Positions 42,837 to 51,809 of a stretch of 64,000 nucleotides of DNA are shown one piece after another (position 1 is the stretch's first letter; every line of letters starts with the position of its first letter). This DNA is from Micrococcus sp023147585. GTDB lineage: Bacteria; Actinomycetota; Actinomycetes; Actinomycetales; Micrococcaceae. The notes below the pieces were generated by a model. The model searched no databases and was not told the DNA's origin. It saw only the letters and a program-made list of their open reading frames with translations. A program made the position numbers and the translations under genes. Location: the NCBI RefSeq assembly GCF_044872765.1, contig NZ_CP085253.1, positions 1,240,001 to 1,304,000 on the forward strand, in the 5' to 3' direction.

Positions 42837-43640
42837 ATGGCCCAGCAGAACCCCATCACCGGATCCTTGGGCGCAGTGGCCTCCGCGGACGCCGCCGGCG
42901 TGCGCGTGGCAGGCCTCAACAAGTCCTTCGGCGCCAACCACGTGCTGCGCGGCATCGACCTCGACGTCGCCCCCGGCGAGGTCGTGTGCCTGATCGGCCC
43001 GTCCGGTTCGGGCAAGTCCACCCTCCTGCGCTGCGTGAACCTGCTGGAGAAGCCCGACTCGGGCGTCGTCACGGTCGGTGAGTTCACGGTCACGGACGAG
43101 GACGTGGACCTGGACGTGCTGCGCCGCCACGTGGGCATGGTGTTCCAGCAGTTCAACCTGTTCCCGCACCTGTCCGTGCTGGAGAACTGCACCGTGGCCC
43201 AGCTCAAGGTGCTCAAGCGGGGCAAGGCCGAAGCGGTGGACATCGCCCGTCGGCAGCTGGCCCGCGTGGGCCTGGCCGAGCTCGAGGACCGCTACCCGGA
43301 CCAGCTCTCCGGCGGCCAGCAGCAGCGCGTGGCGATCGCCCGTGCGCTGGCCATGGACCCGCAGCTGATGCTCTTCGACGAGCCCACCTCGGCCCTCGAC
43401 CCCGAGACCGTCGGCGACGTCCTGGCGATCATGCGCCAGCTCGCCCGCGAGGGCATGACCATGCTCGTGGTGACCCATGAGATGGGCTTCGCCCGCGAGG
43501 TCGCGGACCGGGTGGTGTTCATGGACGGCGGCGTCGTGGTGGAGTCCGGGCCCGCCTCCGCCGTGATCGCCGACCCGCAGCAGCCGCGCACCCAGGACTT
43601 CCTGCGTCGCGTGCTGCACCCCACCGAGATCGACCTCTGA
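42837..43640 (+). CDS. Amino-acid ABC transporter, ATPase
   Basis: 267-residue GlnQ/HisP-type ATPase: Walker A GPSGSGKSTLLR, Q-loop VFQQFNLFPH, signature LSGGQQQRVAIARAL, Walker B LMLFDEPTSALDPE and H-loop VTHEMGFAREV. The N-terminal 20 residues extend beyond most homologues. Operon partner of the two preceding genes. Confidence 0.93.
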   Translation: MAQQNPITGSLGAVASADAAGVRVAGLNKSFGANHVLRGIDLDVAPGEVVCLIGPSGSGKSTLLRCVNLLEKPDSGVVTVGEFTVTDEDVDLDVLRRHVGMVFQQFNLFPHLSVLENCTVAQLKVLKRGKAEAVDIARRQLARVGLAELEDRYPDQLSGGQQQRVAIARALAMDPQLMLFDEPTSALDPETVGDVLAIMRQLAREGMTMLVVTHEMGFAREVADRVVFMDGGVVVESGPASAVIADPQQPRTQDFLRRVLHPTEIDL

Positions 43641-43673
43641 CGGTGAGGGGCCGCTGAGGCACCGGGCACGACG

Positions 43674-43721
43674 ACGAGGGCCCCGGGCCCGGACCAGACG
43701 GTCCGGGCCCGGGGCCCTCGT
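43674..43721. terminator. Strong bidirectional terminator
   Basis: A perfect 22-bp stem (43674-43695 with 43700-43721) around AGAC lies between the convergent ABC ATPase and DoxX-like genes. Confidence 0.85.
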
Positions 43722-43740
43722 TCTCGGCGTGCGGGAAGGA

Positions 43741-44334
43741 TCAGGCCTTCTTGCGCAGCTTCTTCAGCTCCTCGCGGGCGTCGCGCAGCGCGGCGGTCTG
43801 CTCGTCGCGCGCGGCGAAGATGGCGGCCACCTTCTCGTCCTTGGCCTCGCGGATGGCCTGGACCTTGGCGTCACGGGCGGACTCGATGCGCTTCGCGCGC
43901 TTCTTGGCTGCCTTGCGGCGCTTGCCGGGGCGGTTGGCCACGGAGTCGGACATGATGGCCAGGCCGGAGCCCACCAGGAACACGTCCTTGGCCACGGAGG
44001 TGCCCTCCTGCGAGGGGCGGACGCCGTCGTCCTCGGTCATCTCCGGGGTGTTCAGGTACATGGACATCAGGCCGCCGGAGAAGGCGGTCAGCGCGGCGCC
44101 GGCGAGCCAGCCCGGGACGAGGGGCAGCAGCAGCGCGCCGCCCACGCCGACCTCGGAGGCCACGATGAAGTTCTTGAACTGGGCCGGGGAGAGCTGGGCC
44201 AGCGCGGGCACGCCCTTGGCGCCCATGTCACGGATGTAGGCAGCCTGCTCGTCGGAGAGCTGGCGCTTGCCGAGGCCGGAGTTGAGGATGAACGCGCCGG
44301 AGGCCAGGCGCAGCGGAATCTGGACGATGCTCAT
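43741..44334 (-). CDS. DoxX-family membrane protein with charged coiled-coil tail
   Basis: 197 residues. The first ~130 form a DoxX-like membrane domain (IPLRLASGAFILNSGLGK, then VGVGGALLLPLVPGWLAG). The last ~65 are a Lys/Arg/Ala/Glu-rich helix (KRRKAAKKRAKRIESARDAK and following), likely a coiled coil, not part of a minimal DoxX protein. GAAGGAAGA precedes ATG 44334. Function unknown; redox or thiosulfate roles known for other DoxX proteins cannot be transferred. Confidence 0.78.
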   Translation of the reverse strand: MSIVQIPLRLASGAFILNSGLGKRQLSDEQAAYIRDMGAKGVPALAQLSPAQFKNFIVASEVGVGGALLLPLVPGWLAGAALTAFSGGLMSMYLNTPEMTEDDGVRPSQEGTSVAKDVFLVGSGLAIMSDSVANRPGKRRKAAKKRAKRIESARDAKVQAIREAKDEKVAAIFAARDEQTAALRDAREELKKLRKKA

Positions 44335-44480
44335 GGAGTCTTCCTTCCAGTGGGGCCCGCGGCACAGGGATGGGAATGTGGCGCGAACAGTCGAATAGAG
44401 CGGTCAGCACGCTCACCCTACCAACCCCTCCCCCCGCCGTCCGGGTCCCCTCTCCCCGCCGATGGGGGAGAATGTCTCCC

Positions 44481-45236
44481 ATGCTCTCCTCCCTCACCCC
44501 CGCGCTCCAGGCCGTCGCCCCCGCCGAGGGGGCCGTGGACTACGGATGGCTCGGCAACGTCGTGGTCGGCATCATGGAGGCCATCGGCCCGGTCGGCGTG
44601 GGCGTGGCCGTGCTGGCGGAGAACATCTTCCCGCCCATCCCCTCCGAGGTGATCCTGCCCCTGGCCGGCTTCACCGCCGCCGGAGGAGCCTTCAGCCCGC
44701 ACGCCGCCCTCCTGTGGGCCACCCTCGGCTCCGTCGTCGGCGCGCTCGCCCTCTACGGGATCGGCGCGTGGCTCGGACGACGCCGCCTGTACCGGATCGC
44801 GAACTGGATGCCCCTGGTGGACATCGAGGACGTCGAGCGCACCGAGCGCTGGTTCGGCCGGTTCGGGTACTGGTCCGTGTTCCTCGGCCGCATGATCCCC
44901 GTGTTCCGCTCGCTCATCTCCATCCCGGCGGGCATCGAGCGCATGCACCTCGGCCTCTTCACCCTCTACACAGCCCTGGGCTCGCTGCTCTGGAACGCCC
45001 TGTTCATCTACGGGGGCTACGTCCTGGGCGCCCAGTACCACGTGATCTCCGACTACGCGGACCTGTTCTCCACCGTGGTGATGGCGCTCATCGTCCTCGC
45101 CCTGGTGGTCTGGGTCCTGCTGCGCGTGCGGCGCGACCTGCGCCGCCGCCGCGATCCGAACTTCCGGGCCCCGAGCCCGGACGAGGCCGCCGCCCGCATG
45201 GACGCCGCCCTCAGCTCCACCGACCACCGGAAGTGA
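44481..45236 (+). CDS. DedA-family membrane protein
   Basis: 251-residue DedA/SNARE-associated protein, a family implicated in flipping or recycling of lipid carriers. The hallmark FGRFGYWSVFLGRMIPVFRS and PAGIERM segments are present, with ENIFPPIPSEVILPLAG near the N-terminus and about five helices. ATG 44481 is preferred to ATG 44472, which sits too close to the GGGGGAG motif. The lipoprotein gene at 45242 follows five bases after the stop. Confidence 0.87.
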   Translation: MLSSLTPALQAVAPAEGAVDYGWLGNVVVGIMEAIGPVGVGVAVLAENIFPPIPSEVILPLAGFTAAGGAFSPHAALLWATLGSVVGALALYGIGAWLGRRRLYRIANWMPLVDIEDVERTERWFGRFGYWSVFLGRMIPVFRSLISIPAGIERMHLGLFTLYTALGSLLWNALFIYGGYVLGAQYHVISDYADLFSTVVMALIVLALVVWVLLRVRRDLRRRRDPNFRAPSPDEAAARMDAALSSTDHRK

Positions 45237-45241
45237 TCTGC

Positions 45242-46675
45242 ATGACCCACTCCACTCCCCGCCTCGCCGCCCGACGCCGGGCCGGCCTCGGCCTCGCCGC
45301 CGCGGCCCTGCTCGCCCTCACCGCATGCGGCGGGAACGACCCCTACGGGGCTCCCGCCCCCACCGCCGCGAGTGCCTCCGAGCTGCCGCCCATGGACATG
45401 GCGCCCTTCACGCTGGACATACCGGACCTGGACCTCGCGCTCGTTCCCGGCGCCTCCATGTCCGCGATCGAGGGGCAGAGCCCCGAGTTCCACGGCGCCT
45501 GGCTCGAGGTGCCCGGCGCCCGCTCCTGGACCGACGCCATGGCCGCAGACGTGCGCGCCCAGGTCGAGGCCTATCAGCGGGACACGGACCTCTCAGCCGA
45601 CCCCTCCCTCGAGGTGCAGCCGCGCCTCGCGGTGGCGGGGCAGGACATCGCCGCCGTCCGCCTGCTCTCCACCGAGAAGCGCGGGACGGAGTCCGTGTCC
45701 TCCTCCCAGGCCAGCTGGTACTCCGCCCGCGAGGACCGCGTGCTGGCCACGTCGGACCTCTTCACGGCCGAGGGCTGGACCGCGTTCCGCGCCGAGGTGC
45801 GCGACCGCATGGCGAACGACCCGGACATCGTGCAGGAGCGGCTGACCTCCGCCGTCGAGGCCCCGGACCAGGCCGAGAACCGCCGCATCTGGGACGCGGT
45901 GGTGCTCCTGCCGGACGGCAGCGCCCTCCTCGAGGTCGACCAGGCGGCGCTCGCACCCGCCGCGGCAGGCGTGCTCACCGCCCGCATCCCCTCCGAGACG
46001 GTGCGGCCCTGGCTCTCCGAGCTGGGCCGCACGGCTCAGGACGCGGCTCGGACGCCCGCCGCCGTCCGCCTCCCGCAGGCCTCGTCCTCCCCGGCGGGCT
46101 CCTCGGAGGCGCCCTCCACCACGGCCGTGCCCGTGCCCCCGCCGCTTCCCGCCACGAGCGAGGCCCCCCGGCCGCCGGCGGAGACCTCGAGCGACCCCAC
46201 GGAGACCGCGCCGACCCGGCCGGACCCCACCCCCGCGGACACCGACGAGCCGACCTCGGCGGCCCCTGCCCCCGACCCGTCGTCCACAGGAGCACCCGGC
46301 ACCGGCGCCACGAGCACCACGCCGAGCGGCTCCTCTGCGCCGACGACGCAGCCGGGCAGCTCCCCAGCGCCGAGCAGCGACGTGCCCTCGGCGCCCTCCG
46401 GGCCCACGCGCCCGACGTCGGCGCCCACACCGGGCACCACGAGCGCACCCGGCACCCCCGAGCCCTCGACGTCGAGCTCCCCGACGCCGTCGGACACGCC
46501 CACGGACGCGCCGACGTCGGATCCCGGCACCCCCGAGCCGTCCGACTCCACGCTGCCGCCGGAGCCCACCTCCGACGTGACGCCGCTGCCCGAGCCGAGC
46601 GCGTCCGACGCGCCCGCGGACTCCGCCGCCCCGGTGACCGCCGAGACGTCGCCCACGATCGTGTCCACATCGTGA
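45242..46675 (+). CDS. Lipoprotein with RsiV/PdaC-like domain and Ser/Pro/Thr-rich tail
   Basis: 477 residues. Lipoprotein signal with lipobox LTAC (Cys29). Residues ~45-275 form a folded domain whose ASWYSAREDRVLATSDLFTA segment resembles the DUF3298 region of RsiV and PdaC. Residues ~280-477 are a Ser/Pro/Thr tail, probably spanning or binding the cell wall. Immediately downstream of dedA, and upstream of a lipoprotein deacetylase, with a hairpin between. Domain similarity is by eye only; the annotated function is open. Confidence 0.72.
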   Translation: MTHSTPRLAARRRAGLGLAAAALLALTACGGNDPYGAPAPTAASASELPPMDMAPFTLDIPDLDLALVPGASMSAIEGQSPEFHGAWLEVPGARSWTDAMAADVRAQVEAYQRDTDLSADPSLEVQPRLAVAGQDIAAVRLLSTEKRGTESVSSSQASWYSAREDRVLATSDLFTAEGWTAFRAEVRDRMANDPDIVQERLTSAVEAPDQAENRRIWDAVVLLPDGSALLEVDQAALAPAAAGVLTARIPSETVRPWLSELGRTAQDAARTPAAVRLPQASSSPAGSSEAPSTTAVPVPPPLPATSEAPRPPAETSSDPTETAPTRPDPTPADTDEPTSAAPAPDPSSTGAPGTGATSTTPSGSSAPTTQPGSSPAPSSDVPSAPSGPTRPTSAPTPGTTSAPGTPEPSTSSSPTPSDTPTDAPTSDPGTPEPSDSTLPPEPTSDVTPLPEPSASDAPADSAAPVTAETSPTIVSTS

Positions 46676-46718
46676 CGTGAGGGAGGCCGGAGGCATCGCC
46701 CCCGGCCTGGCAGGATGA

Positions 46719-46744
46719 GGAGGTCGGCCGGGAGGCCGACCTCC
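46719..46744 (+). terminator. Hairpin between the two lipoprotein genes
   Basis: GGAGGTCGGCC (46719-46729) pairs with GGCCGACCTCC (46734-46744) around GGGA, 44 bases after the stop of the first lipoprotein. A terminator or attenuator without a clear T tract. Confidence 0.55.
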
Positions 46745-46799
46745 CCTCGCGCTGAGCCCCGTCCTCGCGCGCTGATCCTCGAAGAGTGTGAGCCCGCCC

Positions 46800-48215
46800 A
46801 TGACCTCGACGTCCCGCCCGCGCCTCTGCGCCGCCCTCCTCGCACTGACCCTGGCCCTCGGGGCGTGCGGCGGCCCCGACGGAGGCGACGCACCCGCTCC
46901 CCAGGCCGCCGCGGACTCCGCGGCCGCCACGAGCCCTGCGACCGACACCCCGAGCCCGGAGTCCGCGTCGTCGTCCCCGTCCGCGTCAGGCGGCAGCACG
47001 TCCTCCGCGATGACCAGTAGCGCACCGTCCACGTCCGCCGCCGCCCCTCAGTCGGACGACACCGGCGCGGGCCAGGAGTCGACGTCGGCCGCGACGCATG
47101 CCGAGGAGGCCGAGGACGCACGCGGTGCCGCCGAGTCCTCCTCCGCCGGGTCGGCCGAGGGCCAGGACGAGCGCGGCTCCTCCGCCGAGGGACGGCAGGA
47201 CGCCTCCGCACCCGCCTCGTCGGCGTCGCCCTCGCGCCCCGGTGCGGACGCCCGCACCCAGGACCGCCCGGCACCCGTCGTCGCGCAGGACCGCGGGGTC
47301 CCCGCCGCACAGGACCTCGGCGGTCCGAAGCCCGGCGTCGCTCCCGAGGACACGCCGGTCGCCGTGACCACCCCGAAGCCCGTGATCCCCGTCGAGCGGA
47401 TCGCACCGCAGGATGTGCGCCCCGCGCCCGTGCAGCAGCCCGCCTCCCCTCGCCCGGCCGCGCCGAGCGCGTCCGCCGGCACGGGTGCGACCGCCCCCGG
47501 CTCCTCTGGGCCGAGCGCCTCGGCCCCTGCGAGCTCCGCCTCGGCGGCGCCGCAGCCCTCCACGGCCCCGGCGCCCGCCGGCCCCGTGCGCCAGGCCCCG
47601 GTGGACTGCGCCGTCACCCGGTGCATCGCCCTCACCTTCGACGACGGCCCGGGCCGGCACACCGGCCGCCTCCTGGACGTCCTCTCCGCCGAGCAGGTCC
47701 CGGCCACCTTCTACGTGGTGGGGCAGAGCGCGAAGCTCAACCCCGCGATGATCGCCCGCATGGCGGCGGAGGGCCACCAGGTGGGCAACCACAGCTACAC
47801 CCACCCCAACCTCACGACGCTGACGGCCGGGCAGGTGCGCCAGGAGATCGCGGCGACGGACGCCGCCGTCCGCGCGGCCGGCGTCAGCCCGAGCACCGTG
47901 CGCGCCCCCTACGGGGCGCTGAACGAGTCGGTGCTGGCCACCCTCGGCGGGCTGCCCCGCGCGGGATCGGTCACCTGGAGCGTGGACACCCGGGACTGGG
48001 AGCACCGCAGCCCCGCACAGACCCTCGCCGCCGTGAAGGCGGGGGCCCGCCCGGGCGGGATCGTGCTGATGCATGACATCCACTCCACCACCGTGGACGC
48101 CGTCCCCGCCGTCATCGCGCACCTGCGCTCGGAGGGCTACACGTTCGTGACCGTGGACCGCATCACGGGGGGCGTGGCCGCCGGTCACACGACGGGCTCC
48201 GGCCTGCACCCCTGA
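46800..48215 (+). CDS. Polysaccharide deacetylase lipoprotein (NodB domain)
   Basis: 471 residues. Lipoprotein signal with lipobox LGAC (Cys22). A disordered Ser/Ala/Pro/Asp-rich region of about 245 residues follows. The C-terminal NodB deacetylase has TFDDGPG (catalytic and metal Asp), HSYTHPN (metal His pair), RAPYG, DTRDWEHR and LMHDIHS, all active-site motifs intact. Predicted to deacetylate peptidoglycan or another wall glycan outside the membrane, possibly conferring lysozyme resistance. Confidence 0.88.
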   Translation: MTSTSRPRLCAALLALTLALGACGGPDGGDAPAPQAAADSAAATSPATDTPSPESASSSPSASGGSTSSAMTSSAPSTSAAAPQSDDTGAGQESTSAATHAEEAEDARGAAESSSAGSAEGQDERGSSAEGRQDASAPASSASPSRPGADARTQDRPAPVVAQDRGVPAAQDLGGPKPGVAPEDTPVAVTTPKPVIPVERIAPQDVRPAPVQQPASPRPAAPSASAGTGATAPGSSGPSASAPASSASAAPQPSTAPAPAGPVRQAPVDCAVTRCIALTFDDGPGRHTGRLLDVLSAEQVPATFYVVGQSAKLNPAMIARMAAEGHQVGNHSYTHPNLTTLTAGQVRQEIAATDAAVRAAGVSPSTVRAPYGALNESVLATLGGLPRAGSVTWSVDTRDWEHRSPAQTLAAVKAGARPGGIVLMHDIHSTTVDAVPAVIAHLRSEGYTFVTVDRITGGVAAGHTTGSGLHP

Positions 48216-48240
48216 GCGCCGCCGTGGGAGGATCGTGCGG

Positions 48241-49203
48241 ATGACTGAGCACACCGCCCCCGCCCCGTCCGCCGACGCGGCCCACCCGCACGACCACAAC
48301 ACCGAGAAGGACCCCGCACTGCACCGCATGGAGCCGGTCTCCTTCGTCCGCCGCGGCGCCCGCCTCACCTCCGGCAAGCAGGCCGTGTGGGACCGCCTCG
48401 CGGACACCGTGCTCGTGGACGTCCCCCGCCACCGGGCGGCCACCTCCGTGTCCCCGGACGCCCACCTGGACTGGGGGGCCGTGTTCGGGCGGGAGGCCCC
48501 GCTGCTCGTGGACGTCGGCTCGGGCCTGGGCGAGTCCACCGCCCAGGGCGCGGCGGACCGGCCGGACTGGAACGTGCTCTCGGTGGAGGTGTACGTGCCG
48601 GGGCTCGCGGCGCTCATGGCGCAGGTGGAGCACCGCGGGCTCACCAACGTGCGGGCCGTGGAGGCCAACGCCCCCGAGCTGCTGGACCAGCTGCTCGAGC
48701 CCGGCTCCGTGGGCGAGGTGTGGGTGTTCTTCCCGGACCCGTGGCACAAGAAGCGCCACCACAAGCGCCGCCTCGTCTCCCCCGCCTTCGCGGACCGCGT
48801 GGCCCGCGTGCTCGCCCCCGGCGGCGTGCTGCGCCTGGCCACCGACTGGTCCGGGTACGCCGTGCAGATGCGCGAGGTCCTGGAGGCCCACCCCGAGTTC
48901 GAGAACCTCTTCCCGGGCCGCGCGTCCGGGGAGGACTCCCCGCTGACCCGCGTGCGCCGCGAGGGCCGCGAGCTCGAGGTGGGCGCGCAGCCGCTGCCCG
49001 CCGGATGGGAGGACGCGGCCGCCGAGGAGCGCCCCCTGCGCGCGGGACTCGGGGAGGCCGTGGCCGCGAGCGAGGCGGAGGACCCGGTGGACCACGAGGG
49101 CGGGTGGGCTCCGCGGTTCGAGGGCCGCCCCGTCACGAGCTTCGAGGCCAAGTCCCAGCGCGCCGGCCGGCTCGTCTTCGACCTCGCCTACCGGAGGCGC
49201 TGA
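48241..49203 (+). CDS. trmB: tRNA (guanine46-N7)-methyltransferase
   Basis: 320-residue SAM-dependent methyltransferase making m7G46 in tRNA. VDVGSGLGEST is the SAM site and VFFPDPWHKKRHHKRR the TrmB signature. Residues ~260-305 contain an acidic insertion not usual in short homologues. ATG 48241 is preceded by GGAGGAT, which could act as RBS or as a weak -10 for leaderless initiation. Its 3' end overlaps the convergent hydrolase gene by 16 bases. Confidence 0.92.
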   Translation: MTEHTAPAPSADAAHPHDHNTEKDPALHRMEPVSFVRRGARLTSGKQAVWDRLADTVLVDVPRHRAATSVSPDAHLDWGAVFGREAPLLVDVGSGLGESTAQGAADRPDWNVLSVEVYVPGLAALMAQVEHRGLTNVRAVEANAPELLDQLLEPGSVGEVWVFFPDPWHKKRHHKRRLVSPAFADRVARVLAPGGVLRLATDWSGYAVQMREVLEAHPEFENLFPGRASGEDSPLTRVRREGRELEVGAQPLPAGWEDAAAEERPLRAGLGEAVAASEAEDPVDHEGGWAPRFEGRPVTSFEAKSQRAGRLVFDLAYRRR

Positions 49204-50210
49204 AGGCCGAGCGGCTGGCCCGCGGTGACGCGGGCGGCGGCCGCGAGCGTCACGGAGCCCGGATCGCGGTAGCCCCGCGGCGCGTCGTCGCCGGCCGCGG
49301 GCGTCCAGCGCGAGGTGTCGTGGCCGCGCACGGCGGCCCCGTCCATCCCCGGGACGGGGTCCACGGGCAGGGCGACGGCGCCGGGCCAGGCCTGCCGCAG
49401 CCCGCCGAGCCGGCCGAGGACGGAGAGCACGTCTCCGGGCGCGCGGGCCTCGAACACCCGGCCGGTGGCCGCGCCGAGCGCACGGGCTCCCGAGAGGAGG
49501 GCGAGCGGCAGGCCCACCGCCCCGGACACCACCAGGGTCTCGACGGGGCGCTCCGCGCTGTGGGGCGTGGGATCGGTGGCCGCGGAGTCGGCCGGAAGGA
49601 GCCCCCGCTCGTCGAGCTCTCGCAGGGCGTGCCCCGCCACGAGGGAGCCGTACGAGTGGGCGTCCACGGCCCCGTGCACCGCGGTGCCGCGGGCGCGCAG
49701 CCCCGACGCGTGCAGGTGTGCCCACCACGCGGCGACGTCGTCGGCGAGCTGCCGGCCGGCCTCCCGCGCGGGGCGGTCGAGGACCACGCGCCACGGCGCG
49801 GGTGCGGGGTAGCGCAGCCACGCGACGACGACGGGGCGGGGCGCCCCCGCCGCGTGCTGGGCCGCGGCCAGCTGAGCGGCCTCGTGCGCCGCGCCCCACA
49901 GGGCGGTGTCCGGGCGGATGCCCATGCCGGAGACCATCCAGGTCAGATGGGTGGCGGTGGCGGGGTCTCCAGCGCACACGGCGGCGGTGGGCCCACCGCG
50001 GCCCTCGAGGTCGTGGGCCAGCAGCTCGCGCGCCGGCAGGGCACGGTCCATGGAGTCCGGGGCGAGCGCGTGGGCGAGGCCCTCCAGCGCGGCGCGGCTC
50101 CGCGGGTCGAGCCGGTCCTTCCGGCCCAGGTCCTCCCGCAGCCGTTCCCGGCGGGCGGCGCGCTGCGGGGCCGTGAACGCCAGCGGCGTCAGGCCTGCGG
50201 CGGGTTCCAC
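49188..50210 (-). CDS. Alpha/beta hydrolase, DUF1023-like
   Basis: 340-residue protein resembling the DUF1023 alpha/beta hydrolases of actinobacteria. The probable nucleophile is Ser in VDAHSYGSLVAGHAL. Strand elements THLTWMVSGMG and VVVAWLRYP fit the fold. GTG 50210 overlaps the end of hspR by 22 bases on the same strand, which suggests it is the last gene of the dnaK operon. Substrate unknown; the family is usually secreted or phage-associated, but no signal peptide is seen here. Confidence 0.68.
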   Translation of the reverse strand: MEPAAGLTPLAFTAPQRAARRERLREDLGRKDRLDPRSRAALEGLAHALAPDSMDRALPARELLAHDLEGRGGPTAAVCAGDPATATHLTWMVSGMGIRPDTALWGAAHEAAQLAAAQHAAGAPRPVVVAWLRYPAPAPWRVVLDRPAREAGRQLADDVAAWWAHLHASGLRARGTAVHGAVDAHSYGSLVAGHALRELDERGLLPADSAATDPTPHSAERPVETLVVSGAVGLPLALLSGARALGAATGRVFEARAPGDVLSVLGRLGGLRQAWPGAVALPVDPVPGMDGAAVRGHDTSRWTPAAGDDAPRGYRDPGSVTLAAAARVTAGQPLGLQRLR

Positions 50211-50779
50211 GCGAGGATCCGGCGGGAACGGGCGGTGCCCGCGGGCAGGGCGCGCACGGCCGCACCGCGCCGCGCGGCGCCGGACGGGGTGCCCGGCTCC
50301 GCGGCTCCGGACGCGGGGGCGACGCCGTCCGGGCGGCCGGCGCCCGAGCGGCGGTCGGCGTAGCGCGCCGAGACGTCACCGGCGGCACCCACCGTGAACA
50401 CGCGGGCCAGCCGCGAGACCTGGTGCAGTCGGTCCACCTGGGAGGCGAGCTCCACCACGGTGTCCTGCAGCTGCTCCACCTCGCGCTGCAGGGCGACGAT
50501 CCGGCGGATCCCCTCGAGGGAGACGCCCTCGCGGCTCAGCGCCTGGATGGTCTGGAGGCGCTCGACGTCGGCGCGGGAGTAGCGGCGCTGCCGCCCGCCC
50601 TGGCGCTGGGGCACCACGAGGCCGAGGCGGTCGTACTGGCGCAGGGTCTGCGGGTGCATGTCCGTCATCGCCGCGGCGGTGGAGATGACGAACACGGGCG
50701 CGGTCCACTCGCCGCCGCGCTCCCGCGCGTCGCGGGCGGCCCGGTCGGCGGCCTCGGAGCGCCGGGGCCCGGCGCTCAC
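50189..50779 (-). CDS. hspR: HspR heat-shock repressor (MerR family)
   Basis: 196-residue MerR-type repressor of the dnaK operon and clpB. HTH VFVISTAAAMTDMHPQTLRQ, then YDRLGLVVPQRQGGRQRRYS is characteristic, followed by a coiled coil (about residues 90-120). The C-terminal ~65 residues are longer than in typical HspR. GTG 50779 overlaps the dnaJ stop (GTGA). Expected to bind HAIR boxes, three of which are present (39820, 54590, 54642), with DnaK as co-repressor in known systems. Confidence 0.93.
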   Translation of the reverse strand: MSAGPRRSEAADRAARDARERGGEWTAPVFVISTAAAMTDMHPQTLRQYDRLGLVVPQRQGGRQRRYSRADVERLQTIQALSREGVSLEGIRRIVALQREVEQLQDTVVELASQVDRLHQVSRLARVFTVGAAGDVSARYADRRSGAGRPDGVAPASGAAEPGTPSGAARRGAAVRALPAGTARSRRILAWNPPQA

Positions 50780-51756
50780 CAGTCGGCCCTCCGGGCCAGC
50801 TCCCGCCTCGGATCGTCGCCGGCGGTGGCGGCAGCGAGGGCCTCGACGGCGGCGCGCGCCTCGTCGGTGAGCTCGGTGGGCACGGCCACCTGCAGCTCGA
50901 CCAGGAGGTCCCCGGCGCCCTTCGAGGTCTCGACGCCGCGGCCCTTGAGGCGCAGGGTCCTGCCCGAGGCGGAGCCCGCCGGGACCTTGACCTTCACGGT
51001 CCTCTCGAGGGTGGGCACCTCGATGGTCGCGCCGAGCGCGGCCTCGGGGAAGGTGACGGGCACGGTGATGCGGAGGGTGTCGCCGTCGCGGTGGAAGAAC
51101 TCGTGCTCGCGCACCTTCACGGTGACGATCAGGTCGCCGCGGCCCGCCGCGCCCGGCGAGCCCTTGCCGCGGGCACGGACCTTCTGGCCGTCCCGGATGC
51201 CCTTGGGCACCTTGACGTCCACGACCTCCCCGTCGGCCGCCCGCAGGGAGACCGTCGTGCCCTCGATCGAGCCCCGGAAGGAGATGGTGGTGGTGGCGGT
51301 GCGGTCCGCACCCTTGGCGGGCCGCTGCTGGCCGAAGCCGCCGCCGGCCGGCCCGAAGCCCGGCTGGCCGCCGAACCCGCCGAACATGTCTCCGAAGAGG
51401 TCGTTCAGGTCCGGGCCCGCCTGAGCGCCGCGGGGTCCGGCGCCGCCGCCGAACATCCCGCCGAAGACGTCCTCGAAGCCCCCGCCGGCCCCGCCGCCGG
51501 GGGCGGTGAAGCGGGCGCCGCCGCCCATCGCGCGGACGGCGTCGTACTCCTGGCGCTCCTTGGGGTCGCTGAGCACCGCGTAGGCCTCGGAGATCTCCTT
51601 GAACTTCTTCTCCGCGGCCTCATCGCCGGGGTTCTGGTCCGGGTGATGCGTGCGGGCCAGCTTGCGGTAGGCCTTCTTGACGTCGGCCTCGGAGGCGTCC
51701 TTGGACACCCCGAGGGACGCGTAGAAGTCCTTGTCCATCCAATCCTGCGAGGCCAT
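50776..51756 (-). CDS. dnaJ: DnaJ-type co-chaperone without zinc finger
   Basis: 326-residue Hsp40. J domain with the HPD motif (ARTHHPDQN) in residues ~8-75. A Gly/Phe-rich linker (~85-150) is followed by two beta-rich client-binding domains. The CxxCxGxG zinc motifs are absent, so this is a CbpA/DnaJ1-like class. Stimulates DnaK. Lies 53 bases after grpE and is coupled to hspR. Confidence 0.93.
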   Translation of the reverse strand: MASQDWMDKDFYASLGVSKDASEADVKKAYRKLARTHHPDQNPGDEAAEKKFKEISEAYAVLSDPKERQEYDAVRAMGGGARFTAPGGGAGGGFEDVFGGMFGGGAGPRGAQAGPDLNDLFGDMFGGFGGQPGFGPAGGGFGQQRPAKGADRTATTTISFRGSIEGTTVSLRAADGEVVDVKVPKGIRDGQKVRARGKGSPGAAGRGDLIVTVKVREHEFFHRDGDTLRITVPVTFPEAALGATIEVPTLERTVKVKVPAGSASGRTLRLKGRGVETSKGAGDLLVELQVAVPTELTDEARAAVEALAAATAGDDPRRELARRADW

Positions 51757-51809
51757 GGCGCCTCCCTTCGTTCGTCGTGGTGCGGTGATCGGTGCGGTTC
51801 AGCCGTGGC

